Of a stretch of 64,000 bases of DNA, positions 26,013-35,042 are shown piece by piece. Numbering within the stretch: position 1 is the first letter of the stretch; every line of letters starts with the position of its first letter. The stretch spans positions 46,097 to 110,096 of the forward strand of contig JANYJY010000059.1 in the NCBI GenBank assembly GCA_025358295.1, given 5' to 3'. The translations under genes and the position numbers were made by a program. Source of the DNA: Gammaproteobacteria bacterium. GTDB taxonomy: Bacteria > Pseudomonadota > Gammaproteobacteria > Steroidobacterales > Steroidobacteraceae. The notes under the pieces are model-generated. The model ran no database searches, was not told where the DNA came from, and was given only the letters and a program-made list of their open reading frames with translations.

Positions 26013-27191
26013 ATGAGAAGACTTCTTGTGGCGGCGGCGCTGGCCGCTGATTTTCTGGCAACGAGTGCAGTAAGTCCGCCAGCCAGCGCGGCTGAACCCG
26101 CTGTCCTGCCGCCCGGCGGAGCGGCGATTCTCGGCTGGTCCCCGGAGCAGCAGGCTTGGGGCTACCGGAATATCGAAAAAATTAATCCGGCATTCATCAT
26201 CAAGCGTGGAGATAGGGTTCGTCCGCTTCCGAAGGCCTCGGTACAGATCGATCCGCGTTTCACCTTCGGCACCAAATCCTACGACACCGCTGCGTACATG
26301 GCCGCCTTCCGGGCCTCCGGTGTGTTAGTGATCAAGGACGGCCGGGTCGTTCTGGAGCGTTACGGACTCGGTCGCGGCCCCGATGACCGTTGGACGTCGT
26401 TCTCGGTGGCCAAGTCGGTCACCTCAACCCTCATCGGCGCGGCGATCAAGGACGGCAAGATCAAGAGTCTCGACGACCCGGTCACTCGCTACATCCCTGA
26501 GCTCAAAGCCAGCGCCTATGAGGGAGTTACGGTGCGTCAGCTGATCACCATGACCTCGGGAGTGAAATGGAATGAGGATTACACCGACCCCAATTCCGAC
26601 GTTGCCAAGGTCGGGCTTCGCGTCATGGAGCCCGGCGTCAATCCCGTGGTCAGTTATATGCGCCGCCTTCCGCGGGAGGCCCCGCCCGGCGCCAAGTTCG
26701 TTTACAAAACAGGGGAAACTGACCTTGCCGGCATCCTTCTTTCCAATGCAGTCGGCGAGACCCTGTCCCAATATCTATCGGAGAAAATCTGGCAGCCTTA
26801 TGGCATGGAGAAAGATGCGGTATGGCTCGAAGATGTCGCAGGGCACGAGCGCGGCGGATGCTGCATCAGCATGACCCTGCGCGACTATGGGCGTTTCGGC
26901 CAGTTCGTCTTGGATCTCGGCAAGATCGGTGATCGCGAAGTGTTGCCGAGCGGCTGGATGCAGGACGCCACGAGTGCACATGTAACGCAACCTCCCTACG
27001 GCTATTTCTGGTGGCTAATACCGGGTGGCTACGAAGGCGAGGGCATCTTCGGCCAGAGCGTATCGATCTATCCGAGCGAACACCTTGTCGTCGTCATCAA
27101 TTCTGCATGGCCCGCCGCATGGGTCGATGATATCGACAAACATCGAATGCACTACCTCGAGGCGATTCGCGCGGCGACACGCGGCCATTGA
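26013..27191 (+). CDS. exported serine hydrolase, beta-lactamase/esterase fold
   Basis: 392 residues. Signal peptide at 1-28 (RRLLVAAALAADFLA ... PASAAEP). Class C beta-lactamase fold: SxxK nucleophile in SVAKSVTSTLIG, second motif near YKTGETDLAG (Tyr of the YxN position), and conserved RYIPELK, VTVRQLITMTSGVKWNEDY and WMQDATS. The group contains esterases, D-aminopeptidases and 6-aminohexanoate-dimer hydrolase (NylB), to which the ITMTSG ... GMEKDA ... RDYGRFG arrangement is close. A cell-wall peptide, ester or amide is the likely substrate. Convergent with the MetE-like gene, two bases apart. Confidence 0.85.
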   Translation: MRRLLVAAALAADFLATSAVSPPASAAEPAVLPPGGAAILGWSPEQQAWGYRNIEKINPAFIIKRGDRVRPLPKASVQIDPRFTFGTKSYDTAAYMAAFRASGVLVIKDGRVVLERYGLGRGPDDRWTSFSVAKSVTSTLIGAAIKDGKIKSLDDPVTRYIPELKASAYEGVTVRQLITMTSGVKWNEDYTDPNSDVAKVGLRVMEPGVNPVVSYMRRLPREAPPGAKFVYKTGETDLAGILLSNAVGETLSQYLSEKIWQPYGMEKDAVWLEDVAGHERGGCCISMTLRDYGRFGQFVLDLGKIGDREVLPSGWMQDATSAHVTQPPYGYFWWLIPGGYEGEGIFGQSVSIYPSEHLVVVINSAWPAAWVDDIDKHRMHYLEAIRAATRGH

Positions 27192-27193
27192 CT

Positions 27194-28222
27194 CTATTCA
27201 AGTTCCTGACGGACTATCCGGGCGCCTTCGACCATCGCTCTCATCTTGCCGGCGGCCACCTCGCGCGGCAGATACTTCATGCCGCAGTCGGTGCAAACGA
27301 TAATTTTGTCGGCCGCGATGTACGGCAGCGCCCGGCGAATGCGCGCCGCAACCACAGCAGGGGATTCGACCTGCATGTCGGATAAGTCGATGACGCCGAG
27401 CATGATGGTTTTGCCGGCAAGCTCCTTCAGAACGGAACAATCCAAGTTGGATTGAGCCGTCTCTATGGAAATCTGATTGCAATTGCAATTTTGCAATTCG
27501 GGTAGGAAGGAATATCCGCTGGGACGCGTGTGAATGATTGCCGCATATCCAAAGCAGATATGCACGGCCGTGGTTCCTTCTACGCCCTCCAGCGCCCGGT
27601 TCAGCGCCCTTTGGCCCCAGGCGCGCGCCTCCTCCGGGCGGGCTTGCATGTACGGTTCATCAATTTGCACCACGTCTGCGCCGGCATTGAATAAATCGCG
27701 GATCTCCTCGTTGACCGCAGCGGCGTAGTCCATGGCGGCCAATTCCCGGCTTCCGCCGTAGTGTTCAATTTGTGCCTGTTGGGCCATGGTGAAAGGCCCG
27801 GGGACGGAGATTTTGATTTTTCGTGTGGTGTGGCGGCGCAGGAATTTGACATCCTCGACTTCTACGGCGTGCCTGCGCCGAATGGGGCCGATGACTCGCG
27901 GCACGGGGTTGGGATGGCCGCTGCGGTCGAGCGCGCTGCCTGGATTATGGATATCCACTCCGTCCAAGGCCGTGGCAAAGCGATTCGAATAGCTTTCGCG
28001 CCGCATCTCGCCGTCAGTGATGATGTCAATTCCGGCGTCCTCTTGTGCCTTGATCGCCAAGAGCGTTGCATCGTCTTGGGCTTCCTGGAGATAGTCAGCG
28101 GAAATGCGCCACAGTTCCCGGGCGCGCACGCGCGGTGGAAATCGACCGGCCAGTTTGGCGCGGTCGATCAGCCATTCAGGTTGAGGGTAGCTGCCGACAA
28201 TCGTGGTGGGGAGCAGGGTCAT
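27194..28222 (-). CDS. MetE C-terminal-like zinc enzyme
   Basis: 342 residues from ATG 28222 (ATGA overlap with the WrbA gene stop). Single TIM-barrel equivalent to the catalytic half of cobalamin-independent methionine synthase: [52 protein letters not shown], zinc ligands in HICFGY, ISIETAQ and [15 protein letters not shown]. Family members move methyl groups to thiols or, as in epoxyalkane:CoM transferase, add a thiol to an electrophile. It lacks the N-terminal half of MetE, so it is not a complete methionine synthase. Third gene of a hydrolase / WrbA / MetE-like unit under the IclR site at 29723. Confidence 0.85.
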   Translation of the reverse strand: MTLLPTTIVGSYPQPEWLIDRAKLAGRFPPRVRARELWRISADYLQEAQDDATLLAIKAQEDAGIDIITDGEMRRESYSNRFATALDGVDIHNPGSALDRSGHPNPVPRVIGPIRRRHAVEVEDVKFLRRHTTRKIKISVPGPFTMAQQAQIEHYGGSRELAAMDYAAAVNEEIRDLFNAGADVVQIDEPYMQARPEEARAWGQRALNRALEGVEGTTAVHICFGYAAIIHTRPSGYSFLPELQNCNCNQISIETAQSNLDCSVLKELAGKTIMLGVIDLSDMQVESPAVVAARIRRALPYIAADKIIVCTDCGMKYLPREVAAGKMRAMVEGARIVRQELE

Positions 28223-28839
28223 GCGTGACTCCCACCGGCAGTGAATTGAGCAGCGATTCGCGCCACGTGCTCTCCCTGAAAGCGGCACATATCAAGTTCC
28301 AGCGCCGAGGGCATGCGTGCTTCGCTGCCTGTGCCTGTGATTGACGAGGCGCCGTAAGGCGTGCCGCCGGTGACCTCGCGCAGAGTCATCAGATCCTTGA
28401 AGGTGTAGGGCAGGCCCACCACAATCATGCCGTGATGCAGCAGAGTGGTATGAAACGACGTCAGCGTGGTTTCCTGACCGCCGTGCTGACTTGCGGTACA
28501 GCAGAAAGTGCTGCCGATTTTTCCTACCAGAGCGCCGCGCGCCCACAGCGGGCCGGTGCGGTCCAGAAAATTGCGCATTTGCGATGCCATATTGCCGAAC
28601 CGAGTCGGGGTTCCGAACAGGATGGCGTCATAGTCAGCCAATTCTTCGGGGTCTGCGATGGGAGCTGGTTGGTCCAACTTGTAGCCTGCCGCCGTGGCTG
28701 CTTCCAACGACATCAGCTCCGGAACTCGCTTCACCGATACCTGCACGCCTGGGATTCGTGCGGCGCCTTCGGCTTGAGCTCGGGCCATGATTTCCACGTG
28801 TCCATAGCTGCTGTAGTACAACACTAGGATCTTGCTCAT
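28219..28839 (-). CDS. wrbA: NAD(P)H:quinone oxidoreductase, WrbA type
   Basis: 206 residues. Flavodoxin-like: FMN-phosphate loop [36 protein letters not shown], the WrbA-specific insertion and [17 protein letters not shown] with the second FMN loop. WrbA reduces quinones by two electrons with NAD(P)H, avoiding semiquinones. ATG 28839 has GAGGAAATTAC upstream. Located between the hydrolase and MetE-like genes, it may protect against quinones formed during aromatic catabolism; that link is inferred. Confidence 0.93.
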   Translation of the reverse strand: MSKILVLYYSSYGHVEIMARAQAEGAARIPGVQVSVKRVPELMSLEAATAAGYKLDQPAPIADPEELADYDAILFGTPTRFGNMASQMRNFLDRTGPLWARGALVGKIGSTFCCTASQHGGQETTLTSFHTTLLHHGMIVVGLPYTFKDLMTLREVTGGTPYGASSITGTGSEARMPSALELDMCRFQGEHVARIAAQFTAGGSHA

Positions 28840-28863
28840 TGTAATTTCCTCATCGGGGTTCTG

Positions 28864-29709
28864 CTAAGTGGCGTGTGTATCGAGAAATCGTCTCAAGGCC
28901 GCCGTATACATTTGGGGGTTGTCGAGACTGCACAAGTGTCCGGCGTCGGGGATCTCTATGCGCTCGCAATGGTCGAGACGGGACGACAGTCGTTGTGCGT
29001 AGCGCCGGCGGCTGTCGAGGTCGTATTCGCCGTTGACAATGAGCAGCGGCGGCATGACCGCATTGAAAGCATCGTAATTCGTTCCTGATGGTGCATTGAT
29101 CTCGGGAGACAACAGATCGTGTCCAGGATAGCGCTCGATCATGGTGGCGAGAATCTCGTGCGCGCGTGCATTGTGGGTTCTGAGCGTGGCGAGGGGATGC
29201 TGTGCCCATTCGAGCCGAAAAGCAGCCATCCCCTCACGGCGCGCAATGCCGCGATAATGCTCGTAAGGCAAGTCGGCAGCATTCGCAATGGCGCCCGGCA
29301 GCGGCACTTCGGGCACTCCATCAAGCACCCAGCACGAGATCGGCAGCGGCGGGGCGATTGCCAATTGAAGAGCGACGCGTGCGCCTTGCGACATTCCAAC
29401 GACGGCGGTTCGTTCGATTTCCAAGTGCCGGCAAAGAGCGCCGATATCGAGGACGTCTTGCGCCAATGAGGGCCGGCCGGACGATAAGCCGAACCCGCGT
29501 CGATCCAATCGTACGACTCGAAAGTGAGTCGACAACGCAGACGCTTGAAATTCCCACAAATCCAGATCGAGCGTCCATCCGTGAATAAAGACGACGGTGG
29601 GGCCCCGACCTTCGTCGCGATAGCGCAGGCGCGCGTCGCTGATCTCGATGAAAGATTCTTTGGGCCGCGAGCGCGACCATTCATTTGCCTGCCGCGACCC
29701 TGGCGTCAC
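28864..29709 (-). CDS. alpha/beta hydrolase
   Basis: 281 residues. Oxyanion loop VVFIHGWTLDLDLW, nucleophile elbow GMSQGARVA, acid in NGEYDLDSRR and His in DAGHLCSLDN complete the Ser-Asp-His triad. Start is GTG 29709 (TTGGAAG upstream); an IclR-type palindrome lies 13 bases before it. The fold covers esterases, C-C bond hydrolases and enol-lactonases (PcaD-like); the size and VVRLDRRGFGLSS region fit enol-lactonase or ester hydrolase. Probably the first step or a lactone-opening step in the pathway the cluster encodes. Confidence 0.88.
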   Translation of the reverse strand: MTPGSRQANEWSRSRPKESFIEISDARLRYRDEGRGPTVVFIHGWTLDLDLWEFQASALSTHFRVVRLDRRGFGLSSGRPSLAQDVLDIGALCRHLEIERTAVVGMSQGARVALQLAIAPPLPISCWVLDGVPEVPLPGAIANAADLPYEHYRGIARREGMAAFRLEWAQHPLATLRTHNARAHEILATMIERYPGHDLLSPEINAPSGTNYDAFNAVMPPLLIVNGEYDLDSRRRYAQRLSSRLDHCERIEIPDAGHLCSLDNPQMYTAALRRFLDTHAT

Positions 29710-29722
29710 ATACTTCCAATAT

Positions 29723-29735
29723 TTCGTATAGCGAA
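29723..29735. promoter_or_regulatory. candidate IclR operator 1 (hydrolase operon)
   Basis: TTCGTATAGCGAA has the form TTCG-N5-CGAA and lies 13 bases upstream of the alpha/beta hydrolase GTG, between that gene and the IclR gene. Three further copies lie in the IclR / lyase divergent region. Proximity to the start suggests repression. Confidence 0.6.
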
Positions 29736-29803
29736 AAATGATTCGAAAACAGGCTACGCGGACGGCGACCCAGCCGTCAAGCCGACAATCTAAAGGCGGG
29801 GCG

Positions 29804-30610
29804 TCAGGCGATCGCGCTCAACGAAAGGCCAGGAACGACGGCGAGGTCCGCCGTGATCTGCCGGCTCACCTTTTGCAGCATGTTGAACCGTTCGCGGACG
29901 AGTTTCGCCTTGGAGATGCGGCGCGAATGGCTCGAACTATTCAAGGCCGCGACCACCCGGCCATATTGATCGAAGACCGGTACGGCGAGCGCCACCACGC
30001 CATAGGCCAGCTCATCTTCCACCGCGGCGTAGCCGGTCCGCCGGCAGTCCTCGATCAATTGCCGCAGCCTGAGCGGATCAATGATGGTTCGATCCGTCAG
30101 TGCCTCGAACGTAGCAGTATCGAGGTAGTGCTGCAATCGTTCTGGCGCGAGGCCGGCAAGCAATGCCCGGCCCGTCGATGTGGCGTAGGCGGGGAAACGG
30201 CTGCCCACATGCGCTTCGAGCCGCATCAGGGTTCGGATCGAGGCCCTCGCGACGTACACAATCTCGAAGCCGTCGAGTACGCACAGTGCCGCGGAGTCAC
30301 CCGTGCTGCCGGCGAGCTCTTCCAGATGAGTTTTGGTGAGCGTTTCGATGTTCATCGATTCTAGGTAGGCCGCGCCGAGTTCGAGCACTTTCGGGCGCAG
30401 AACGAACTGACGGCCGCGGCGCGTCACGTAGCCCAGTTCCTCAAGGGTCAGCAGGCAGCGCCGGGCCGTGGCGGCCGGCATTTCCGTGAGTGCAGCGACG
30501 TCGCTCAAGTTCAGGGTGGCCCGGTCGCGCGTAAACGCACGAATGACCGCAAGCCCCTTCGCAAGTCCGCCCATCGCCTCTCGTCGTCGCACTGGTTTTT
30601 GGCGTGTCAT
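29804..30610 (-). CDS. IclR-family transcriptional regulator
   Basis: 268 residues. N-terminal winged helix-turn-helix (~12-75: AKGLAVIRAFTRDRATLNLS, MPAATARRCLLTLEELGYV) and C-terminal effector domain (~90-255: YATSTGRALLAGL, YAAVEDELAYGVVALAVPV). The pattern is of the PcaR/PobR subgroup, which controls protocatechuate and hydroxybenzoate catabolism with aromatic or CoA effectors. It is flanked on both sides by the TTCG-N5-CGAA sites and lies between the two divergent units they front, so it is the obvious regulator of both and of itself. Confidence 0.92.
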   Translation of the reverse strand: MTRQKPVRRREAMGGLAKGLAVIRAFTRDRATLNLSDVAALTEMPAATARRCLLTLEELGYVTRRGRQFVLRPKVLELGAAYLESMNIETLTKTHLEELAGSTGDSAALCVLDGFEIVYVARASIRTLMRLEAHVGSRFPAYATSTGRALLAGLAPERLQHYLDTATFEALTDRTIIDPLRLRQLIEDCRRTGYAAVEDELAYGVVALAVPVFDQYGRVVAALNSSSHSRRISKAKLVRERFNMLQKVSRQITADLAVVPGLSLSAIA

Positions 30611-30624
30611 GGCTCAGAGTTTAT

Positions 30625-30637
30625 TTCGATATGCGAA
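30625..30637. promoter_or_regulatory. candidate IclR operator 2 (regulator side)
   Basis: TTCGATATGCGAA, 14 bases upstream of the IclR gene start on the minus strand. Its 18-base context ATTTCGATATGCGAAAAA is repeated exactly at operator 4, evidence that the site is under constraint or was duplicated. Confidence 0.6.
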
Positions 30638-30692
30638 AAAGTGAAATGAGAATTCTCGAATGTTGACTCACGGCTGAATGCGGTTCAGCATA

Positions 30693-30705
30693 TTCGGTAT
30701 ACGAA
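30693..30705. promoter_or_regulatory. candidate IclR operator 3 (lyase side)
   Basis: TTCGGTATACGAA, same TTCG-N5-CGAA form. Starts 19 bases before operator 4, so the two could be bound on nearly the same DNA face. A GAGAATTCTC palindrome at 30648-30657 lies in the same intergenic region. Confidence 0.6.
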
Positions 30706-30711
30706 GGGAAT

Positions 30712-30724
30712 TTCGATATGCGAA
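30712..30724. promoter_or_regulatory. candidate IclR operator 4 (lyase side)
   Basis: TTCGATATGCGAA, identical to operator 2. It ends 31 bases before the GTG start of the citrate-synthase-fold lyase gene. Confidence 0.6.
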
Positions 30725-30755
30725 AAAATTTGTCCAAGGCAGGAATAACTCTCTA

Positions 30756-31565
30756 GTGAAGATCGGCTCACAGCTCAACAACAAATCCGCGATCTCGACG
30801 TCCAACGCATCGACCATCGTCGTGCGCGGGCGGGATCTAACCAAAGAACTCATTGGCAGAATCGGATTCACGGAACACTTCTGGCTGTTGCTCACCGGCG
30901 CACTGCCGACGCCGGCGCAGCGCCGCGTGCTCGATGCGACGCTGGTCGCCATCGCCGAGCACGGTTTGGTGCCCAGCGTGCAGGTCAGTCGAATGACATT
31001 GGCTGCCGCCCCCGAGGCCCTGCAGGGTGCTGTCGCGGCGGGCATTCTCGGTTGCGGTTCGGTGGTCTTGGGATCCTCCGAGGCGGCCGGTGTTTTCTTG
31101 GCGGCCATTGTGAGCCGCGTTGCGGCCGGGGAGGCGCACGCCGACGCCGCGAGGGCGGTGGTGAGTGAGTATCGCGCAGCACGGCGCGCGATCCCGGGCT
31201 ACGGCCATCCCTTGCATAGGGAATTCGATCCGCGCGCTCTGCGATTGTTCGAGGTGGCCAAGGAAGCGGGCAGCTCCGGCCAGCATGTCGAGGTCGCGCG
31301 CCAAGTCGAGACTGTGCTTCCGGAACTGGTGGGGAAACCCCTGTCCTTGAATATCTCGGGAGCCATTCCCGCAGTTCTCCTCGATGCCGGATATCCGCTG
31401 CAGGCCCTGAAGGGCGTACCGCTACTGGCGCGCACCGCAGGATTGATCGCGCATCTGCTCGAGGAGCAGCAGCGATCCATCGGTTTCATCATGTCGCACG
31501 CTGCGGCCGCGGCCATCGACTATGACGGCGCCGCCCCGGCCGGATTCGAGCCCAGCCATGAGTAA
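30756..31565 (+). CDS. citrate-synthase-fold lyase (citryl-CoA lyase-like)
   Basis: 269 residues from GTG 30756 (AGGAATA upstream); the frame opens earlier but runs through the operators. It is a short citrate synthase relative: TEHFWLLLTGALPT near the N-terminus, GSVVLGSSEAAGVFLAAI, and IPGYGHPLHREFDPRALRL, the second active-site His/Arg block. The first active-site His of citrate synthase (LHGGAN) is absent, as in citryl-CoA lyases, which cleave citryl-CoA or a similar 3-hydroxy-3-carboxyacyl-CoA rather than condense. Followed by a CoA-transferase with an eight-base overlap, so CoA activation then retro-Claisen cleavage is the likely pair of steps. Confidence 0.82.
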   Translation: MKIGSQLNNKSAISTSNASTIVVRGRDLTKELIGRIGFTEHFWLLLTGALPTPAQRRVLDATLVAIAEHGLVPSVQVSRMTLAAAPEALQGAVAAGILGCGSVVLGSSEAAGVFLAAIVSRVAAGEAHADAARAVVSEYRAARRAIPGYGHPLHREFDPRALRLFEVAKEAGSSGQHVEVARQVETVLPELVGKPLSLNISGAIPAVLLDAGYPLQALKGVPLLARTAGLIAHLLEEQQRSIGFIMSHAAAAAIDYDGAAPAGFEPSHE

Positions 31566-32760
31566 CTCTCGAGCCCGGTCGAGCATGAGCGGAGTGCTGA
31601 GCGGTATCAGGGTGGTCGAACAGGGCACATTCATCACAGGCCCGTGTGCCGGTATGATGCTTGCGGACCTCGGCGCCGATGTCATCAAGGTCGAGAGCCC
31701 GGAGGGCGATCCGTACCGCAGCTACCAAGGCGAGCACTATTCGCCGCACTTCCAGGCCTACAACCGCAATAAGCGCAGTTTGGCGCTGGACCTGAAGCAC
31801 TCTCCCGATAGCGCTCTGTTCGAGGGGCTGGTGCGCGAGGCGGATGTATACATCCAGAATTTCAGACCGGGCACGGCGGCGCGGCTGGGCGCAGGACATG
31901 AGCGATTGAATTCGCTCAATCCGCGGCTGATTTACGCATCGATCAGCGGATTTGGAGCGGATGGGCCGTATTCCGAGAGACCCAGCTACGATTCGGTTGC
32001 GCAGGCCCTCAGCGGTTTCTTGAGTGTGGTGGTCGATTCCAGCCGTCCGCGTTTCTTAGGCCCCGCTCTTGCCGACGCCATCACTGGCATTTATGCCGCG
32101 TACGGCGTCCTAGGCGCGCTCGTCCAACGTGGCCGTACCGGCGAAGGTTGTTTGGTAGAAGTCTCGATGCTCGAGGCCATGGCTCACTTTGCGGTGGAGC
32201 CGTTCGCGGCGTTCTTTGCCCTCGGCAATACACCGACATCGAGCGACAGGCCGCGCCTTGCGCAAGCCTACATTTTGAGGACATCCGACTCGCGCCTGAT
32301 CGCCATTCATCTGTCCTCGTTGGAGAAATTCTGGGACGGTCTGGTCGCTGCGTTGAATGCGCCGGAACTTGGCGCCGACGAGCGATTCAACCGCCGCACA
32401 TCCCGAATCGCAAATTACGACGCGTTGAATATGGAGCTCGATCGACGCTTCTCGAAGCACTCTCTATCGCATTGGGTGGAGCGTCTGAAACTCAACGACG
32501 TGCCCTTCGCGCCGATCAACACCATTGATGAGGTCATTCAAGATCCGCAGGTGGCGCATCTCGGTCTGATCGTTCCGGTCGAATCGCCTCACGGCGGTGC
32601 TCAGGCCGTCAGGCCCCCGGTGCAATTTGCCGGAGTTCGGCACGGTTCCGTGCGGGCGGCCCCTGCGCTGAATGAACACGGAGAGGCCATTCGCAAGGCA
32701 TTGGCAGGCGGTGAGCGTTGGCCGAATTGGGCATCGACGCAAGGTGGCGTTGGGGTTTGA
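31558..32760 (+). CDS. class III CoA-transferase (CaiB/BaiF family)
   Basis: 400 residues from ATG 31558, overlapping the lyase stop by eight bases. Family blocks: GIRVVEQGTFITGPCAGMML, DLGADVIKVESPEGDPYR, NRNKRSLALDLKHSP, catalytic Asp in VREADVYIQNFRPG, and ISGFGADGPYSERPSYD. It moves CoA between carboxylic acids through enzyme-bound anhydrides, activating a substrate without ATP. Coupling with the citrate-synthase-fold lyase suggests the acceptor is a branched hydroxyacid; the acid is unknown. Confidence 0.9.
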   Translation: MSNSRARSSMSGVLSGIRVVEQGTFITGPCAGMMLADLGADVIKVESPEGDPYRSYQGEHYSPHFQAYNRNKRSLALDLKHSPDSALFEGLVREADVYIQNFRPGTAARLGAGHERLNSLNPRLIYASISGFGADGPYSERPSYDSVAQALSGFLSVVVDSSRPRFLGPALADAITGIYAAYGVLGALVQRGRTGEGCLVEVSMLEAMAHFAVEPFAAFFALGNTPTSSDRPRLAQAYILRTSDSRLIAIHLSSLEKFWDGLVAALNAPELGADERFNRRTSRIANYDALNMELDRRFSKHSLSHWVERLKLNDVPFAPINTIDEVIQDPQVAHLGLIVPVESPHGGAQAVRPPVQFAGVRHGSVRAAPALNEHGEAIRKALAGGERWPNWASTQGGVGV

Positions 32761-32829
32761 CGATGGAGATTGCGCATCAGGCGCTTAGTCGGCGGCATAC
32801 GTCGATGCTGATTCAAAACGGAGAACTAT

Positions 32830-35028
32830 ATGAAGATTTCAAAGGGAAAAGTGGCTGCGGTGCTGGCAAGCATCGTGGTCTCGCTGGCGCCGACATTGCC
32901 CGCGACGGCGCAATCCAGCGACTTGGATGAGATCATCGTCATAGCGCGCAAGCGCGACGAGTCGTTTCGCGACGTGCCTATCACCATCAGTGTGTTCACG
33001 GAACACACTATCCAGGCGGCCGGCATAGAGAAGCCCGGCGATTTCATTGCCATGGTCCCGAACATGACTCTGGTCGAGACGCAAAACGCCGGCAATGCGT
33101 TTGTCGTGGTGCGGGGCATCTCTCAGGCGCGCAACAGCGAACCCTCGGTCGCCGTGCTGGTAGACGGCGTCCTTGAGACAAACCCCGCGGAGTTCAATCA
33201 GGAGCTCTACGATATTTCGCAAATTGAAGTTCTGAAGGGTCCGCAAGGTGCGCTCTACGGCAGGAATGCCATCGGCGGCGCCATCATCATCAGCACCAAA
33301 CCACCCGGTGATGAGCTGGAAGGAACAGCCAAGGTCGGAATTGGGAACGGCATATCGGAACGCGCTCAGGTTGCATTGGGCGGGCCGCTCAATGACTCAA
33401 AGACTTTGAAGTTCCGGGCCTCTCTCAGTTACTACAATACCGATGGATTGCTCGAAAACACTTACTTGAATCAAAAGGCCGACCCGGCGCGTGACTATTC
33501 CGGGCGCGCCCGGTTGGTGTGGGAACCGAGTGACATGTTGACCGCGGATCTACGCCTGTCGGCGTCGCTGCTACAGTCGCGCGCGTTCTACTTCGTCATT
33601 CCGCGCGACAATGAAGCGAATCCATTCAGCACATTCACGACTCCGCCGAATGCCAACAACGTGAGCACGCCGATCACGGTCAACAATACCGGCGAAGACA
33701 ATCGCAACCTCTTCAGCACATCGCTCAAGATCGACGTCAAGCCGGGCTATGGCACGATCACGTCCATTTCGGCCTTTGACCGTACCAAGGAGATTGCCAC
33801 CGGCGATGCCTACGACTTCAGGCCGCGAGCAGACTCGATCTTCAACGCCTTGCTGGGAACTGATCTTAATCAAAGTCAATTCCTGGATGTGAAGGCATGG
33901 AGCCAGGAGTTGCGATTCACGTCGCCCACCAATGATCGGTTCAACTGGCTGGCCGGCGCCTATTACGTGCATACCGAACGCTTCATTTCCACCGGCAACA
34001 TGATCGATTCCGGCGCGGGAGTGTTCCCCATCTATGATTCGCCTCGGCTCAGCGGGCCCAATGCAAGCGCGACGTATCTGGCCGATTCGCAAAACAACAA
34101 TGCGTGGGCGGTATTTGCCGACGGCACGGTTGAGTTGACGCGCGTTCTGGAATTTGACGCGGCGATTCGCTACGACAAAGACACGCGGAAAAATACCACC
34201 GATACTCCGACGGCCTTTCTGCCCGATCCCGCGGCGTTCACGGGCGAGGTTCGCAAGCACACGTGGAGCGAAACCCAGCCCAAGGGAACCTTGCGCTACA
34301 AGCCCACTGAGGATTTCACGATCTATGGCGGCTGGAGCCGTGGATTTCGCAGCGGCGGATTCAATCAAACCGGCGTCGGGGCCGTGGCGCAGGGCAGCGC
34401 CATCGCCGGTGTGCATGATCTTTTCAACGCAGAAGTGGCCGACACGTGGGAAATCGGCGCGAAGGGACAATTCCTGGACCGACGCGTGAATGCGGGCTTG
34501 AGCCTGTTCAGCACTCAGTCGAAAAACGGCTACTTCTTCGTGTTTCTGGCCGCAAACTCCACCCAGAATCTGGGCAATCTGGACGCTAAATACAAGGGTG
34601 TGGAGGTCGAGGTCAGCGCCAAGGCCACCGACAATCTCGATGTGTATGCGAATTTCGGCTACACCGACAGCAAGATCACGCACATGCAGGATCCATCGGT
34701 CATCGGCAATCAGGCGCCTCTCGTGACCAAGGACACCGTCAACGCCGGCTTCCAGTACCATCAGCCCGTACACGATAAAATCAACGGCATCTTGCGCCTT
34801 GACTACCAGTATCTCGGCCGTACCTGGTGGGATCCCTACAATGTCACCTCCCGCGACCCGGTGTCGCTGGTCAATCTGCGCGTCGGCCTGGACGCATCCA
34901 ATTGGTCGCTCATGGCCTGGTCGAAGAATTTGACCAACGAGATCTACAACGCGGAGTTCTCCACCGGCGGTTTTCTCTGGAAGGCGCAACCGCGCACTTA
35001 CGGACTTGACTATACTTATCACTTCTAA
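32830..35028 (+). CDS. TonB-dependent outer-membrane receptor
   Basis: 732 residues. Signal peptide (MKISKGKVAAVLASIVVSLA ... ATAQ), TonB-box-like DEIIVIARKRD, plug domain (VPITISVFTEHTIQAAG, RGISQARNSEPSVAVLVDGV, QIEVLKGPQGALYGRNAIGG) and a beta-barrel ending in YGLDYTYHF with the usual terminal Phe. It imports a large or scarce compound using TonB/ExbBD energy. Lying in the IclR-flanked operon after the CoA-transferase, its cargo is likely the pathway substrate rather than iron. A long open frame on the opposite strand (33571-35022) is a GC shadow. Confidence 0.93.
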   Translation: MKISKGKVAAVLASIVVSLAPTLPATAQSSDLDEIIVIARKRDESFRDVPITISVFTEHTIQAAGIEKPGDFIAMVPNMTLVETQNAGNAFVVVRGISQARNSEPSVAVLVDGVLETNPAEFNQELYDISQIEVLKGPQGALYGRNAIGGAIIISTKPPGDELEGTAKVGIGNGISERAQVALGGPLNDSKTLKFRASLSYYNTDGLLENTYLNQKADPARDYSGRARLVWEPSDMLTADLRLSASLLQSRAFYFVIPRDNEANPFSTFTTPPNANNVSTPITVNNTGEDNRNLFSTSLKIDVKPGYGTITSISAFDRTKEIATGDAYDFRPRADSIFNALLGTDLNQSQFLDVKAWSQELRFTSPTNDRFNWLAGAYYVHTERFISTGNMIDSGAGVFPIYDSPRLSGPNASATYLADSQNNNAWAVFADGTVELTRVLEFDAAIRYDKDTRKNTTDTPTAFLPDPAAFTGEVRKHTWSETQPKGTLRYKPTEDFTIYGGWSRGFRSGGFNQTGVGAVAQGSAIAGVHDLFNAEVADTWEIGAKGQFLDRRVNAGLSLFSTQSKNGYFFVFLAANSTQNLGNLDAKYKGVEVEVSAKATDNLDVYANFGYTDSKITHMQDPSVIGNQAPLVTKDTVNAGFQYHQPVHDKINGILRLDYQYLGRTWWDPYNVTSRDPVSLVNLRVGLDASNWSLMAWSKNLTNEIYNAEFSTGGFLWKAQPRTYGLDYTYHF

Positions 35029-35042
35029 CGGAGAGACATGAC

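Noticed and set aside
33571..35022. A 483-codon open frame on the strand opposite the TonB receptor.
   Set aside because: The receptor frame has signal peptide, plug and barrel motifs; the opposite frame shows no motif and is a composition effect.
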